The translations under genes and the position numbers were made by a program. The notes beneath the pieces are model-generated. The model searched no databases, was not told the origin of the DNA, and saw only the letters and a program-made list of their open reading frames with translations. A stretch of 64,000 nt of DNA from Hyphomicrobiales bacterium (GTDB lineage Bacteria; Pseudomonadota; Alphaproteobacteria; Rhizobiales; Rhizobiaceae): the NCBI GenBank assembly GCA_900469615.1, contig UBYA01000013.1:208601-272600 (forward strand), read 5' to 3'. Below, one piece after another: positions 15,643 through 24,053 of this stretch; the first letter of the stretch is position 1, and each line of letters starts with the position of its first letter.

Positions 15643-17523
15643 TTATTTCGCGATGAGCATGTGTTCCTCTACGCCGGCATCGAACTGCAGGCGGGCAAGC
15701 TTCGCGTAAATGCCGCCATGGCGGATCAGGCTCTGATGCGTGCCCTCCTCGACGATGCGGCCCTGATCCAGCACGAGAATGCGGTCGGCCTTCAGCACGG
15801 TTGCCAGGCGATGGGCGATGACGAGGGTGGTGCGTCCCTCCATCAGGCCCTCCAGCGCCTTCTGGACAAGGGTTTCGCTCTCGGCATCGAGGGCGGAGGT
15901 CGCCTCGTCGAGCAGGAGAATCGGCGCATTCTTCAGGATGGCACGGGCAATGGCGATACGCTGCCGCTGGCCGCCGGAAAGGGTGACGCCGCGCTCGCCG
16001 ACCTGGGTGTCGTATCCCTTCTCCAGACGCGTGATGAACTCGTCCGCCTGTGCGGCGACGGCTGCGGCCCGGACTTCGTCCCGGGAAGCGTCGGGACGGC
16101 CGAAGGCGATGTTGTCATGGATCGAGGCGGCGAAGATCGTGGTGTCCTGCGGCACGATGGCGATGCGCTCGCGCAGGGCGTCCGGCAGGACATCGCGCGC
16201 ATCGACGCCGTCGATGGCGACGCGGCCCTTCTGCGGATCGTAGAAGCGGAGCAGCAGCGAGAAGACGGTGCTCTTGCCCGCTCCCGACGCGCCCACGATG
16301 GCAACCGTCTCGCCAGGCTTCACCGAGAAGGAGAGCCCGTGCAGGGCGGATCTGCCGGGCCTCGACGGATAGAAGAAATGAACGTCGGAAAACTCCACGC
16401 GGCCTTGCGGCGGCTCCGGCAGGGGCAGGGGATTGGCCGGGGGCGCAATCGGCGATACCTCGGCAAGCAGCTCGCCCAGGCGATCGGCCGCGCCCGCGGC
16501 CTGCGACAGCTCGCCCCAGACCTCGGACAGCGAGCCGAGCGAGGAGCCGGCGATGACGGAATAGAGCAGGAACTGGCCGAGCGTGCCGGGCGACATCGTA
16601 CCGGCAAGCACGTTCTGGGCGCCGACCCAGAGAACCGCGACAATGCTGCCGAAGACCATGGCAATGGCGAAGCCCGTCAGCAGCGAGCGGGATTTGATCG
16701 CCGCCCGCGCCGCCCGATAGGCGTCCTCGACGGCGGCGCCGTAGCGCTGCGAGGCGGCGGCCTCGCCGTTATAGGCCTGGATGGTGCGGTTGGCCGCGAT
16801 GGTCTCGTTGGCATAGGCCGACGCCTGCGCCAGTGTATCCTGCGCGGCGCGCGAGCGCTTGCGCACCGAGCGGCCGAAGCTGACGAGCGGCAGCACGATG
16901 ATCGGTATGGCGATCAGGACGATGCTCGACAGTTTCGGGCTGGTGACGATCATCATGATCACGGCGCCGAGACAGAGAATGAGATTGCGCAGCGCAACCG
17001 AGGCCGTGGCGCCGACGGCTGACTTGATCTGCGTCGTGTCGGCCGTCAGCCGCGAGACGATCTCGCCGGACTGATTGACATCGAAGAAGGAGGGCGACAG
17101 CCGCGTGACATGATCGAAGACCTCGCGGCGCATGTCCGAGACGATGCGCTCGCCGATGGAAATGACGAAATAGTAGCGCAGCGCGCTCGCTGCGGCGAGC
17201 AGCAGGGCCATGATCATGATCGCGACGAAATAGCTGTCGATCAGGCCACGGTCGACCTGATCGAAGCCATGATCGATCATGCGGCGGACGGCGACCGGCA
17301 AGGCGAGAGAGGTGACGGCGGCGACCACGAGCGAAACGAGCGCCCCGGCCACCATGCCGCGATATCGCCTGAGGTATGGCGCCAGTCGTCCAAGGGGACG
17401 GATTGATCTGCTTTTCTTTTCCTCTGCCTGGCCAGTCTCTGACAAGTCGTCTCCAATCCCCATATCAGCAAGGGACTTGACGTTTCGCCCCTTGTTATCG
17501 CCGCTGCCTTCATGTATAGGCAC
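15643..17523 (-). CDS. ABC exporter, fused membrane and ATPase domains (MsbA/LmrA type)
   Basis: A 626-residue half-transporter. The membrane domain (about residues 45-340, six helices) includes RLTADTTQIKSAVGATASVA, the coupling-helix region. The ATPase domain (about 365-610) shows Walker A GASGAGKST, the Q-loop IVPQDTTIF, signature LSGGQRQRIAIARA, Walker B ILLLDEATSALD and the switch IAHRL. It should work as a homodimer that exports lipids, drugs or peptides; the cargo is unknown. The GTG at 17523 gives MPIHEG; the ATG at 17463 (MGIGDD) is an alternative start. Confidence 0.92.
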   Translation of the reverse strand: MPIHEGSGDNKGRNVKSLADMGIGDDLSETGQAEEKKSRSIRPLGRLAPYLRRYRGMVAGALVSLVVAAVTSLALPVAVRRMIDHGFDQVDRGLIDSYFVAIMIMALLLAAASALRYYFVISIGERIVSDMRREVFDHVTRLSPSFFDVNQSGEIVSRLTADTTQIKSAVGATASVALRNLILCLGAVIMMIVTSPKLSSIVLIAIPIIVLPLVSFGRSVRKRSRAAQDTLAQASAYANETIAANRTIQAYNGEAAASQRYGAAVEDAYRAARAAIKSRSLLTGFAIAMVFGSIVAVLWVGAQNVLAGTMSPGTLGQFLLYSVIAGSSLGSLSEVWGELSQAAGAADRLGELLAEVSPIAPPANPLPLPEPPQGRVEFSDVHFFYPSRPGRSALHGLSFSVKPGETVAIVGASGAGKSTVFSLLLRFYDPQKGRVAIDGVDARDVLPDALRERIAIVPQDTTIFAASIHDNIAFGRPDASRDEVRAAAVAAQADEFITRLEKGYDTQVGERGVTLSGGQRQRIAIARAILKNAPILLLDEATSALDAESETLVQKALEGLMEGRTTLVIAHRLATVLKADRILVLDQGRIVEEGTHQSLIRHGGIYAKLARLQFDAGVEEHMLIAK

Positions 17524-17637
17524 GCCATCTTAATTGGAAGCCGTGGCCTTTAGCGGACTGCGGCTTCATTTATTCAATCGGTTCGGTTGCCGCAATGGCT
17601 TGCGACAAATGGACCCTGGCATGACAGGAAGATTGTT

Positions 17638-17859
17638 ATGAAGGCCAACATTCATCCCGACTACCACGTAATCAAGGTAGTCATGACCGACGGCACCGAA
17701 TATGAAACCCGCTCGACCTGGGGTTCCGAAGGCGCTGTCATGAACCTCGATATCGATTCCAAGTCTCATCCGGCTTGGACGGGCGGCAACCAGCAGATGG
17801 TTGACCGCGCTGGTCGCGTTTCGAAGTTCAACAAGCGCTTCGGCGGTCTCGGCATCTAA
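17638..17859 (+). CDS. rpmE: 50S ribosomal protein L31 (bL31)
   Basis: A 73-residue protein beginning MKANIHPDYHVIKVVMTDGT and ending FNKRFGGLGI, the alphaproteobacterial bL31 form without the CxxC zinc pairs. An ACAGGAAGA ribosome site precedes the ATG at 17638. It stands alone with its own terminator at 17887-17910, divergent from the ABC exporter gene. Confidence 0.97.
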   Translation: MKANIHPDYHVIKVVMTDGTEYETRSTWGSEGAVMNLDIDSKSHPAWTGGNQQMVDRAGRVSKFNKRFGGLGI

Positions 17860-17886
17860 TCGCTCCGCGATATGCTGTTTGAAAAG

Positions 17887-17910
17887 AGCCCGGCTTTGCC
17901 GGGCTTTTTT
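17887..17910 (+). terminator. Intrinsic terminator of rpmE, possibly bidirectional
   Basis: AGCCCGGC-TTT-GCCGGGCT followed by TTTTT is a strong rho-independent terminator 27 bases after rpmE. Read on the minus strand it is followed by CTTTTC, so it may also serve the convergent Tet-like gene that stops at 17935. Confidence 0.9.
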
Positions 17911-17934
17911 GCGTTGAAATAGATTTTCGGCGCC

Positions 17935-19872
17935 TCATCGCACGCGACGCAGATAATCGGCGCGGTCGAAAGGGTTTATACCCGCGCGGTCTCGCAAACG
18001 TTGCGGACCGGCCAGCGGCGCATAATGGTCAAATGCGTGATCCAGGACGCCCGCTCCGCCTGACAATCCCGGCAGTTGTCTTTGGAGATTCTGGATCATG
18101 GATGAAGCCACCGTGCCCTCCAACCGCGCCAGTCCCTCATCGATCAGCGATTTCCTCAGCGATGCGCCGGATTTGGCGAGCAGGCTATGCACGCCAGCCA
18201 GAGCCATTGCCGGTATCTCGATGTGAAAATGCTCGATGGGTTCGCAGAGCGTGGTTTGCGCCGATGACAGCGCGGATGCGAGCACCAGCGGTGTCAGCTT
18301 GCGGAAATCCGCCGCCGTGCTTGCCGGCGAGGTCTGCTTTGCCGCGGTCATCGCAATATGGCAATCGATGACCTGCCACCCCAAAAGACCTTCCTTCAGC
18401 GTTTCGAACGTGGCTTCCTCGACTGCCCGGTAGAAGCTTGCGGGCATCTGGCCGACATCCACCTCCAGGGTAAAGCTGTTGCCGGCGCTCTCCGGTCGCG
18501 GCTCGACGCGCAATCCTACCGTTGCGAGAAACGGGTTGGGCTCCTTGAATATCTGTTCAATCGCACTCGCCTTTCCGACGAGCCTCTCGACGTAGATGAC
18601 GGTGCTTTCCTCAAAGACGACGTCCAGGCCGCACTCACTCAACAGCGTCGCCTGAATGACCTCCTTCTGTACCTCGCCGTAGAGCGAGACGTATATGTCG
18701 CCCGTCTCCTCATTGGCACGCAGGTTGATGAGGGGATCCTGCTCCGCGAGCTGGCCAAGAGCCAGCCAGAGCGCTGCATCTTCGGAACGCCGCATGGGGC
18801 GAATGCGAGTTTCCAGGGTGGGTGGCGCGAAGTGGCGAAGCGTGCCGGGTGGGCTTTCGGTGCCGATCCAATCGCCGATGCGGGCATTCGAGAGGCCGCC
18901 GACCTTGGCGATTTGTCCCGCGCTGATTTGTGTGGCCTTGTCTGTCCGGCCCTCCCGGAAGAGCTGAAGACTGCCGATCTTTGCCGGGCCGTTCGCCGTT
19001 TCGATGTCGTCGCGAAGGCCGATCGTGCCCGACGACAGGTGGAGATAGGCAAGCTTCTCGCCGCCCCATCCGCGTTCGATCTTGAAGATGGTCCCGGAAA
19101 CCAGGCCGTCAGGATTCGGATGCCGGCTGGGCAGCAAGGTCTCTATCGCCGAGATCAGGGCAGGGATGCCAAGACCTCGCGTCGCCGCACCGGCAAATGC
19201 CGGATGGATCAGAGACATCGCCACCTGGTTGCGGAGGGCTTGTTCCAGTCGCTGCCGCGTCAGCCGCTCGGAGGCCAGAACGTAATCTTCCAGCAAAGCC
19301 TCGTCGTTGGCTGTAAGTGTTTCGCATAGACGCGAGAAATGGGGATCGGTTCCGATGTCGGCAGGCGCGACGGTGGCAAGCCTGCTGCCGGCATTGCTGA
19401 CATCAGACATCGCCATGGGGCGAACCGCCAGCTGCGTCGCAATATCCACGAGAACCTCCTCATAGCGCGCGCCGAGGCGATCGACCTTGTTGATGAAGAA
19501 CACGAAGGGTATGCCGAGGCGTCGCAATGCCCGGACGAGCACGCGGGTCTGCGATTGCAAGCCCTCGACAGCCGAAACCACGACCACGGCCGCATCGAGT
19601 AATTGCAGAATGCGCTCGATCTCGGCGATGAAGTCGGGATGGCCTGGTGTGTCGATGAGGTTGACAGTCACATCGCCGATGGTGAACGAGACCACCGCCG
19701 CAGCGATGGTGATGCCGCGTTGTCTTTCAAGCTCAAGGCTGTCGGTCTGTGTGCTGCCGGCGTCGACGCTGCCGAGCTTGTCGATTATGCCGGTGTCGAA
19801 AAGGAGTCGTTCCGTAAGGCTAGTCTTGCCCGCGTCTACATGGGCGAGAATGCCTAGATTCAATGTGCGCAT
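17935..19872 (-). CDS. Tet(M)/OtrA-like ribosomal protection GTPase
   Basis: A 645-residue EF-G-like translational GTPase. The G-motifs are AHVDAGKTSL (10-19), RGITI (52-56), DTPGHPDF (74-81) and NKVDR (128-132). The order of later domains (LVSGTIFKIER beta-barrel domain, LRANEETGDIYVSLYGEVQKEV, then a C-terminal helix-rich end) follows tetracycline ribosomal-protection proteins rather than EF-G, and there is no separate tetracycline gene nearby. Such proteins evict tetracycline from the ribosome; chromosomal relatives may have other ribosome-rescue roles. A perfect inverted repeat lies just before the start codon. Whether it confers resistance cannot be told from sequence. Confidence 0.85.
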   Translation of the reverse strand: MRTLNLGILAHVDAGKTSLTERLLFDTGIIDKLGSVDAGSTQTDSLELERQRGITIAAAVVSFTIGDVTVNLIDTPGHPDFIAEIERILQLLDAAVVVVSAVEGLQSQTRVLVRALRRLGIPFVFFINKVDRLGARYEEVLVDIATQLAVRPMAMSDVSNAGSRLATVAPADIGTDPHFSRLCETLTANDEALLEDYVLASERLTRQRLEQALRNQVAMSLIHPAFAGAATRGLGIPALISAIETLLPSRHPNPDGLVSGTIFKIERGWGGEKLAYLHLSSGTIGLRDDIETANGPAKIGSLQLFREGRTDKATQISAGQIAKVGGLSNARIGDWIGTESPPGTLRHFAPPTLETRIRPMRRSEDAALWLALGQLAEQDPLINLRANEETGDIYVSLYGEVQKEVIQATLLSECGLDVVFEESTVIYVERLVGKASAIEQIFKEPNPFLATVGLRVEPRPESAGNSFTLEVDVGQMPASFYRAVEEATFETLKEGLLGWQVIDCHIAMTAAKQTSPASTAADFRKLTPLVLASALSSAQTTLCEPIEHFHIEIPAMALAGVHSLLAKSGASLRKSLIDEGLARLEGTVASSMIQNLQRQLPGLSGGAGVLDHAFDHYAPLAGPQRLRDRAGINPFDRADYLRRVR

Positions 19873-19882
19873 GGTCCATCAT

Positions 19883-19917
19883 CTTCTCAGAATTTCGGAT
19901 TTGATTTTCGTGAGAAG
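19883..19917 (-). promoter_or_regulatory. 5' leader inverted repeat before the Tet-like gene
   Basis: CTTCTCA (19883-19889) and TGAGAAG (19911-19917) form a seven-base-pair stem with a 21-base loop in the leader. On the mRNA the second arm, TGAGAAG, ends ten bases before the start codon and may include the ribosome site, so folding could limit translation, in the manner of leader control in tet(M)-type genes. This is inference. Confidence 0.4.
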
Positions 19918-20085
19918 TGAGTCGGCGCATTGGGTCCTCCACGCACAGTCGATATCGGCTTGCCCACCCTTTGAGGAAGGCGGCCACTCTTTTTTACAGA
20001 TGCTTTGCAAAATCCGTCAAGCGTTGCGCGGTTTCTCCTTGGGGCTTGGTCGTTGTGCGACGCTTTTCGGGTATGAGACGACGGC

Positions 20086-20119
20086 CCAAAACAAAGCCGG
20101 CCGCGCATGGCACGGCCGG
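20086..20119 (-). terminator. Intrinsic terminator of rcdA
   Basis: CCGGCCG (20097-20103) and CGGCCGG (20113-20119) pair around a nine-base loop. On the minus strand the hairpin is followed by CTTTGTTTTGG. It lies 31 bases after the rcdA stop codon. Confidence 0.7.
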
Positions 20120-20149
20120 TCCAAATTCTCCGTCGATGGTTCGATCGGC

Positions 20150-20665
20150 TCAGGTGCCGCTGAAAGCCGTCTGCAGCAGCGTGAGCTGCGCCTTGACGCT
20201 GTTCTGGTTGTCCGGAACGATGGCAGCTTCCGTGGGGCGGTAGATTTCGCGGTCGAGGAGGGCGACGCGGTTCTGCAGGCGAAGGGAGCGCTCGACGAGA
20301 TCGCGGAAGGATTCCGGCAGGTCGTTCCAGCCGGGCGCGGCACGGTCCACATTGAAACCGTCGAGGCGAACCTTGTTCTTCTCGGCGAGCACCTGATCGC
20401 GTGACATTTCGCCGTTGTTGACGGCACGCTGCAGCAGCAGCCAGGATGCCATCTGCATGAGACGGGTCGTCAGCCGCATGGATTCGGCGGCGTAAAGCAC
20501 GGAGGCCATGCGCGGGAGAACCTTGGAGGCAGCACGGCCCTGGCCGTCGAGATAGCCGGCGGTTTCCTCGACCAGCGACATCCCCTCAGAATAGAGTGCC
20601 CTGAACTGCGCCGACGATGCGGCGTGGCCAGCGAAGCTGATCGTGTTCAACCCAAGTTCCGACAT
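20150..20665 (-). CDS. rcdA: DUF1465 protein, RcdA-type regulator of CtrA degradation
   Basis: A 171-residue helical protein of the DUF1465 family, whose studied member is Caulobacter RcdA, an adaptor that helps deliver CtrA to the ClpXP protease at the cell pole. The start at 20665 gives MSELGLNTISFAGHAASSAQF; the three-helix core includes KVLPRMASVLYAAESMRL and FRDLVERSLRLQNRVALLD. A perfect TTAA-N7-TTAA box lies about 130 bases upstream, as expected if CtrA activates its own destruction factor. The next gene upstream on the strand encodes DUF1192, a frequent neighbour in alphaproteobacteria. Confidence 0.82.
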   Translation of the reverse strand: MSELGLNTISFAGHAASSAQFRALYSEGMSLVEETAGYLDGQGRAASKVLPRMASVLYAAESMRLTTRLMQMASWLLLQRAVNNGEMSRDQVLAEKNKVRLDGFNVDRAAPGWNDLPESFRDLVERSLRLQNRVALLDREIYRPTEAAIVPDNQNSVKAQLTLLQTAFSGT

Positions 20666-20790
20666 CGAATAAATCCCTGCTTCACGCAACACTTTTGTTC
20701 AGGAAAGGCCGGTCAAGTCCCTAAGAGCTTTCGGCACCCGCTTTTATGACTTTAAGATGCTGGTTTTAACTGAAATTCGCAAGGTGATTC

Positions 20791-20805
20791 TTAAGAAAGG
20801 GTTAA
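20791..20805 (-). promoter_or_regulatory. CtrA binding site upstream of rcdA
   Basis: TTAA-GAAAGGG-TTAA is an exact match to the CtrA consensus TTAA-N7-TTAA. It lies 126-140 bases before the rcdA start codon and just beyond the terminator of the DUF1192 gene, so it belongs to the rcdA promoter. Confidence 0.75.
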
Positions 20806-20840
20806 TCTCCACAGTTTCGGAAAGGGGCGTGATACAGGGC

Positions 20841-20868
20841 AAAAAAGAAGAGCCGCAAAAGCGGCTCT
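20841..20868 (-). terminator. Intrinsic terminator after the DUF1192 gene
   Basis: AGAGCCGC-AAAA-GCGGCTCT gives an eight-base-pair stem; read on the minus strand it is followed by TCTTTTTT. It ends the MFS-DUF1192 unit before rcdA. The 168 bases between it and the DUF1192 stop hold nothing else I recognise. Confidence 0.85.
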
Positions 20869-21036
20869 CAAGGTAAAACAGGGAGAAAAATCAGACCAAT
20901 TCGCCAAGTCGAGGAACTGTCTGAGTCCAGAGCGAATCTGGATGATCATAGTAATATGTCGTAAAGCTTAATATTCAGTTGAACATGCCATAATCTGGCC
21001 CACGCCACCCGGATTTTGCGCCGCCGCCGGGGTGCT

Positions 21037-21228
21037 TCAGAAGCGAAAAAGGCCCTCTGCCGCCTTGCGGCCGGATGCCTTGGTGGCGATTTCCGCTTCC
21101 AGCCGGACGATCTCGCCCTGGAGCAGTGCGACACGGTTTTTAAGCTCATCCACCGACAGCAGCGACAGATCGCTGCCGATTTCGTGAACGGACGGCTGCT
21201 TCGGACGATCCTCGTCGAATATGCTCAT
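21037..21228 (-). CDS. DUF1192 family small protein
   Basis: A 63-residue protein typical of DUF1192: MSIFDEDRPK at the N-terminus, LSVDELKNRVALLQGEIVRL forming a coiled coil in the middle and a basic tail. The family is nearly confined to alphaproteobacteria and lies beside DUF1465 (rcdA) genes. Function is unknown; the length suits a small adaptor. It starts 29 bases after the MFS gene and is followed by a strong terminator. Confidence 0.88.
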   Translation of the reverse strand: MSIFDEDRPKQPSVHEIGSDLSLLSVDELKNRVALLQGEIVRLEAEIATKASGRKAAEGLFRF

Positions 21229-21256
21229 TTCGGCTCCTCCTTCCTCGTCGGGGGGA

Positions 21257-22531
21257 TCAGGTGCCGTAATTTACAGTTATATCGTCCTTTTTTGAAGTCT
21301 CGCTGCGCGCGAGCGACATGCTTTCCGGCGTGATCATCTGGGCATTGGCGGACGGCATGGTCGTATAGGAATCGCGATCGCTCGCCGGCCTGGCGGCGCG
21401 ACGGCGGCTGCGGAAGATCGCATAGGCCGTGATCAGCACATGGGCGGTGGCGGTGACGAAGAACAGCGAATAGGGGCCGACGGAGGACATGACCGGGCCG
21501 CTGAGCGTCGGACCGATGATGGTGCCGATCCCATAGAGCAGCAGCAGGCCGCCCGAAACCTTGACGAAATCCTCCGGCGCGGCGAAGTCGTTGGCGTGGG
21601 CGACGGCGATCGGATAGAGGGTGTTGGCGACCGCGCCGTATATCACCACCATGCCGATGAGGAAGAAGGGGCTGCCGGGCTTCAGCAGGAAGAGCAGAAG
21701 GCCGTCCAGCGCGGCGATCGCGGCCATGCCCGCCAGCACGTAGCGGCGGTCGATGCGATCGGAAAGGCGGCCGGCCGGCAGCTGCATGACCGCTCCGGCG
21801 AAGATGGTCATGCTCATCATCAGCGCGATATCGCCTTCGGAAAGGCCGGCATTGGCGCCGAAGACGGCACCGAGCGTACCATAGGCGCCGTTGGCGATGC
21901 CGACGAGCAGGATGCCGAGCGAGGCGACGGGCGAATTGCGGTAGAGCGCTTTCAGGTCGAGGCTGACGGCCTTCAGCGGCTGCGGCGAGGCTGCGGTCGA
22001 CAGCGTGGTCGGCAGCATGGCGACGCAATAGCAGATACCGCACATCATGAAGAGAATCGGCGTGTGGATATCGGCGAAGGGCACCATCATCTGGCCGGCA
22101 ACGGCGCCGATCAATGTGATGCCGATGTAGAGCGAAAAGATCGCGCCGCGGCTCTCATTGGTGGCGCGCTCGTTCAGCCAGCTCTCGATGATCATCGAGG
22201 TGCCGGCGGTGCAGAAGCCGGTCACGGCGCGCAACATCACCCACCAGGTCGCATCGACGACGATGCCCGTCAAAAGTGCGATGATGGCGATGACGGAGAT
22301 GAAGCCCGAGAAGGCCCTGACATGGCCGATGCGCCGGACCAGTTTCGGCGCGGTCAGGCAGCCGAGCACGAAGCCGGTGGCCCAGGTCGTGCCGAGCAGG
22401 CCGAGCGTGGTCGTGGCATAGCCCTCCGCCGTGCCGCGCACGGGCAGCAGCAGGCTATGCAGGCCGTTTCCCGTAAACAGGAAGAGCGTGCCGAACAGCA
22501 GAGCGAGTACGGGCAAAATATTTCTTTTCAT
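21257..22531 (-). CDS. MFS transporter
   Basis: About 424 residues and twelve predicted membrane helices. The loop between helices 2 and 3 reads LTAPKLVRRIGHVRAF, a variant of the MFS signature GxxxDRxGRR, and the related loop in the second half reads GRLSDRIDRRYVL. The family resembles YcaD-like sugar-phosphate or small-molecule exporters, but the substrate is unknown. The ATG at 22531 is chosen because GGTGGGGAG lies directly before it; an ATG at 22546 would place that ribosome site inside the gene. Confidence 0.9.
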   Translation of the reverse strand: MKRNILPVLALLFGTLFLFTGNGLHSLLLPVRGTAEGYATTTLGLLGTTWATGFVLGCLTAPKLVRRIGHVRAFSGFISVIAIIALLTGIVVDATWWVMLRAVTGFCTAGTSMIIESWLNERATNESRGAIFSLYIGITLIGAVAGQMMVPFADIHTPILFMMCGICYCVAMLPTTLSTAASPQPLKAVSLDLKALYRNSPVASLGILLVGIANGAYGTLGAVFGANAGLSEGDIALMMSMTIFAGAVMQLPAGRLSDRIDRRYVLAGMAAIAALDGLLLFLLKPGSPFFLIGMVVIYGAVANTLYPIAVAHANDFAAPEDFVKVSGGLLLLYGIGTIIGPTLSGPVMSSVGPYSLFFVTATAHVLITAYAIFRSRRRAARPASDRDSYTTMPSANAQMITPESMSLARSETSKKDDITVNYGT

Positions 22532-22680
22532 GCTCCCCACCTTCATGCGGATCCGTTTAAGGAACCGATAAGGCAGGATCCCGCCCTGCCTGTTTTCACT
22601 ATTGATTGTGTCCCGGATTGCCGCTATCGGCGTGTAGAAGCAGTCTGTTGGCGCGGAAAAATGTCCGTCCTATGACGATT

Positions 22681-22732
22681 AGAGCATGATCGCGAAAACT
22701 GCGCAGCGGTTTTTGGTCGCGGTTGTGCTCAC
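22681..22732. repeat. RIME-like palindromic repeat
   Basis: AGAGCATGATCGCGAAAAC, then AGCGGTTTTTGG, then GTGCTC make a palindromic element of the kind scattered through rhizobial intergenic DNA. It sits just before the small membrane-protein gene. Confidence 0.5.
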
Positions 22733-22757
22733 TCTTGCGCAAACGGGGAAAAATAGC

Positions 22758-22919
22758 GTGACAAAAGCCATAGGGGTGCTGCTGCTGCTCGCCATGGTGG
22801 TGCATATCATCAAGCCCCTGGGGCTGCCGGGTCTGAGGCGCAGGGCCGATTTCTGGAAGATAGCCATCTTCGCCTTTGCCATCTGGACGGTCGCATTGCT
22901 CGTCAACGAGGCATTCTAA
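22758..22919 (+). CDS. Small two-helix membrane protein
   Basis: A 53-residue protein starting with GTG (22758), preceded by GGGGA at a good distance. It has two hydrophobic segments, AIGVLLLLAMVVHIIKPL and IAIFAFAIWTVALLV, separated by a basic LRRRADF turn. An in-frame ATG at 22686 lies inside the RIME-like repeat and is a poor start. I do not know a characterised homologue; similar short proteins occur in rhizobia, but I cannot assign a role. Confidence 0.65.
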   Translation: MTKAIGVLLLLAMVVHIIKPLGLPGLRRRADFWKIAIFAFAIWTVALLVNEAF

Positions 22920-22957
22920 GGCGGTTCATGCCCCGCGCGGGCGCTTGTGGAATTGCT

Positions 22958-23875
22958 TTAAAGCAGGATCTCGCCGCGCATGACATGAATACTGCGGCCC
23001 GACAGCAAGACTTCGTTTACCGTGCCGGCAGATTTCCTGACATGGACACCGATGAGGCTGCGCCTGCCCATCTCCACACCCTGCTCGATGGTGATTTTCA
23101 CCTCCGCATCCTGTGCCGGAAGCAGGGAGGCGAGATAGGCGCCAAGCGCCGCCGAGGCGCTGCCCGTCGCCGGGTCTTCCGTCACATTGTCGAGGGGCGC
23201 GAACATGCGGGCGCGGATATGCCAGGGGTTTTCGGCCGGGCGTACGTAGAGAAAGAGCGAAAAGCCGGTCTTGTCTTCCCGGTGCCGCGCTGCCGCCTCG
23301 GAGAAAACAGCCGCATTCGGCCATGCTCTCGCGAGCGTTTCGAGGCTGTCCAGCTCCGCGAAGGCAAAGGGCAGGCCGACGGAGGCGAAGGTGGGGGCAT
23401 GCGTGGCCCGGCAGATGGATTGCGCGTCGATCTGCACGCAACGCGCAATCAGGTCGTCGGCAATCGTCTCGCCGATCGCGAGATTGCCCGGCGCACGGAT
23501 GCTCGCGCCGATGATCTTGCCGTCTTCGCGCAACAGCGTCACATCCACCAGCCCGGCATCCTCTTCAAAGATCAGCCTGTCGCCTGCGTGCTTTCCGAAG
23601 ATGTCTGGCTGCTGTGCGATGACGAAAGCGGTGCCGACATTGGGATGGCCGGCAAAGGGGATTTCGGCCGTCGGCGTGAAGATGCGGACGCGCGCCGTAT
23701 GGTCGGGATTTTCGGGCGGCAGCACGAAGGTCGTTTCCGAATAGTTGAACTCGGTCGCGATCTTCTGCATGGCATCGCCGCTCAGGCCGCGGGCATCGGG
23801 GATGACGGCCAGCGGATTGCCGACAAAGCGCTCCGATGTGAAGACGTCGACGGTGACATAGGCAACGGCGCTCAT
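22958..23875 (-). CDS. PhzF family isomerase/epimerase
   Basis: A 305-residue member of the PhzF/DapF-like fold. The N-terminal signature VDVFTSERFVGNPLAVI and FNYSETTFVLPP contain the catalytic glutamate region; IPFAGHPNVGTA and EDPATGSASAALGAYL are the two conserved glycine-rich loops. PhzF makes phenazine precursors, but no phenazine genes are near, so this is one of the many family members of unknown substrate, probably a small-molecule isomerase. A long perfect inverted repeat lies just upstream. Confidence 0.9.
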   Translation of the reverse strand: MSAVAYVTVDVFTSERFVGNPLAVIPDARGLSGDAMQKIATEFNYSETTFVLPPENPDHTARVRIFTPTAEIPFAGHPNVGTAFVIAQQPDIFGKHAGDRLIFEEDAGLVDVTLLREDGKIIGASIRAPGNLAIGETIADDLIARCVQIDAQSICRATHAPTFASVGLPFAFAELDSLETLARAWPNAAVFSEAAARHREDKTGFSLFLYVRPAENPWHIRARMFAPLDNVTEDPATGSASAALGAYLASLLPAQDAEVKITIEQGVEMGRRSLIGVHVRKSAGTVNEVLLSGRSIHVMRGEILL

Positions 23876-23932
23876 GGCGGCTCCCGGGAGTTTTGATGAA
23901 GCTGCAAGGATTTAGCCGCTGCCTGGACAAGT

Positions 23933-23976
23933 GCGAAAGCGGGAACTTGTGCCCATGACAAGTTCCCCGCTTTCGC
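23933..23976. repeat. Long inverted repeat, 18-bp arms
   Basis: GCGAAAGC-GGGAACTTGT (23933-23950) pairs with ACAAGTTCCC-C-GCTTTCGC (23958-23976) with one bulged C and a seven-base loop. It stands between the phzF-like start codon and the aldolase terminator, without a T tract, so it may be an operator or a leader structure rather than a terminator. Confidence 0.8.
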
Positions 23977-23995
23977 GGATCGCCGAAGCCGAGAA

Positions 23996-24028
23996 GCAAA
24001 AAGCCCCGGCCACATCGCGACCGGGGCT
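23996..24028 (-). terminator. Intrinsic terminator of the aldolase gene
   Basis: AGCCCCGG (24002-24009) and CCGGGGCT (24021-24028) form an eight-base-pair stem; on the minus strand it is followed by TTTTTGC. It lies 26 bases after the aldolase stop codon. Confidence 0.85.
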
Positions 24029-24053
24029 CTGCTCATTCTAAGGCGTGCTGGAA

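Noticed and set aside
22958..23875. Phenazine biosynthesis
   Set aside because: The PhzF-type gene stands alone with no other phz gene, so a phenazine pathway is unsupported.
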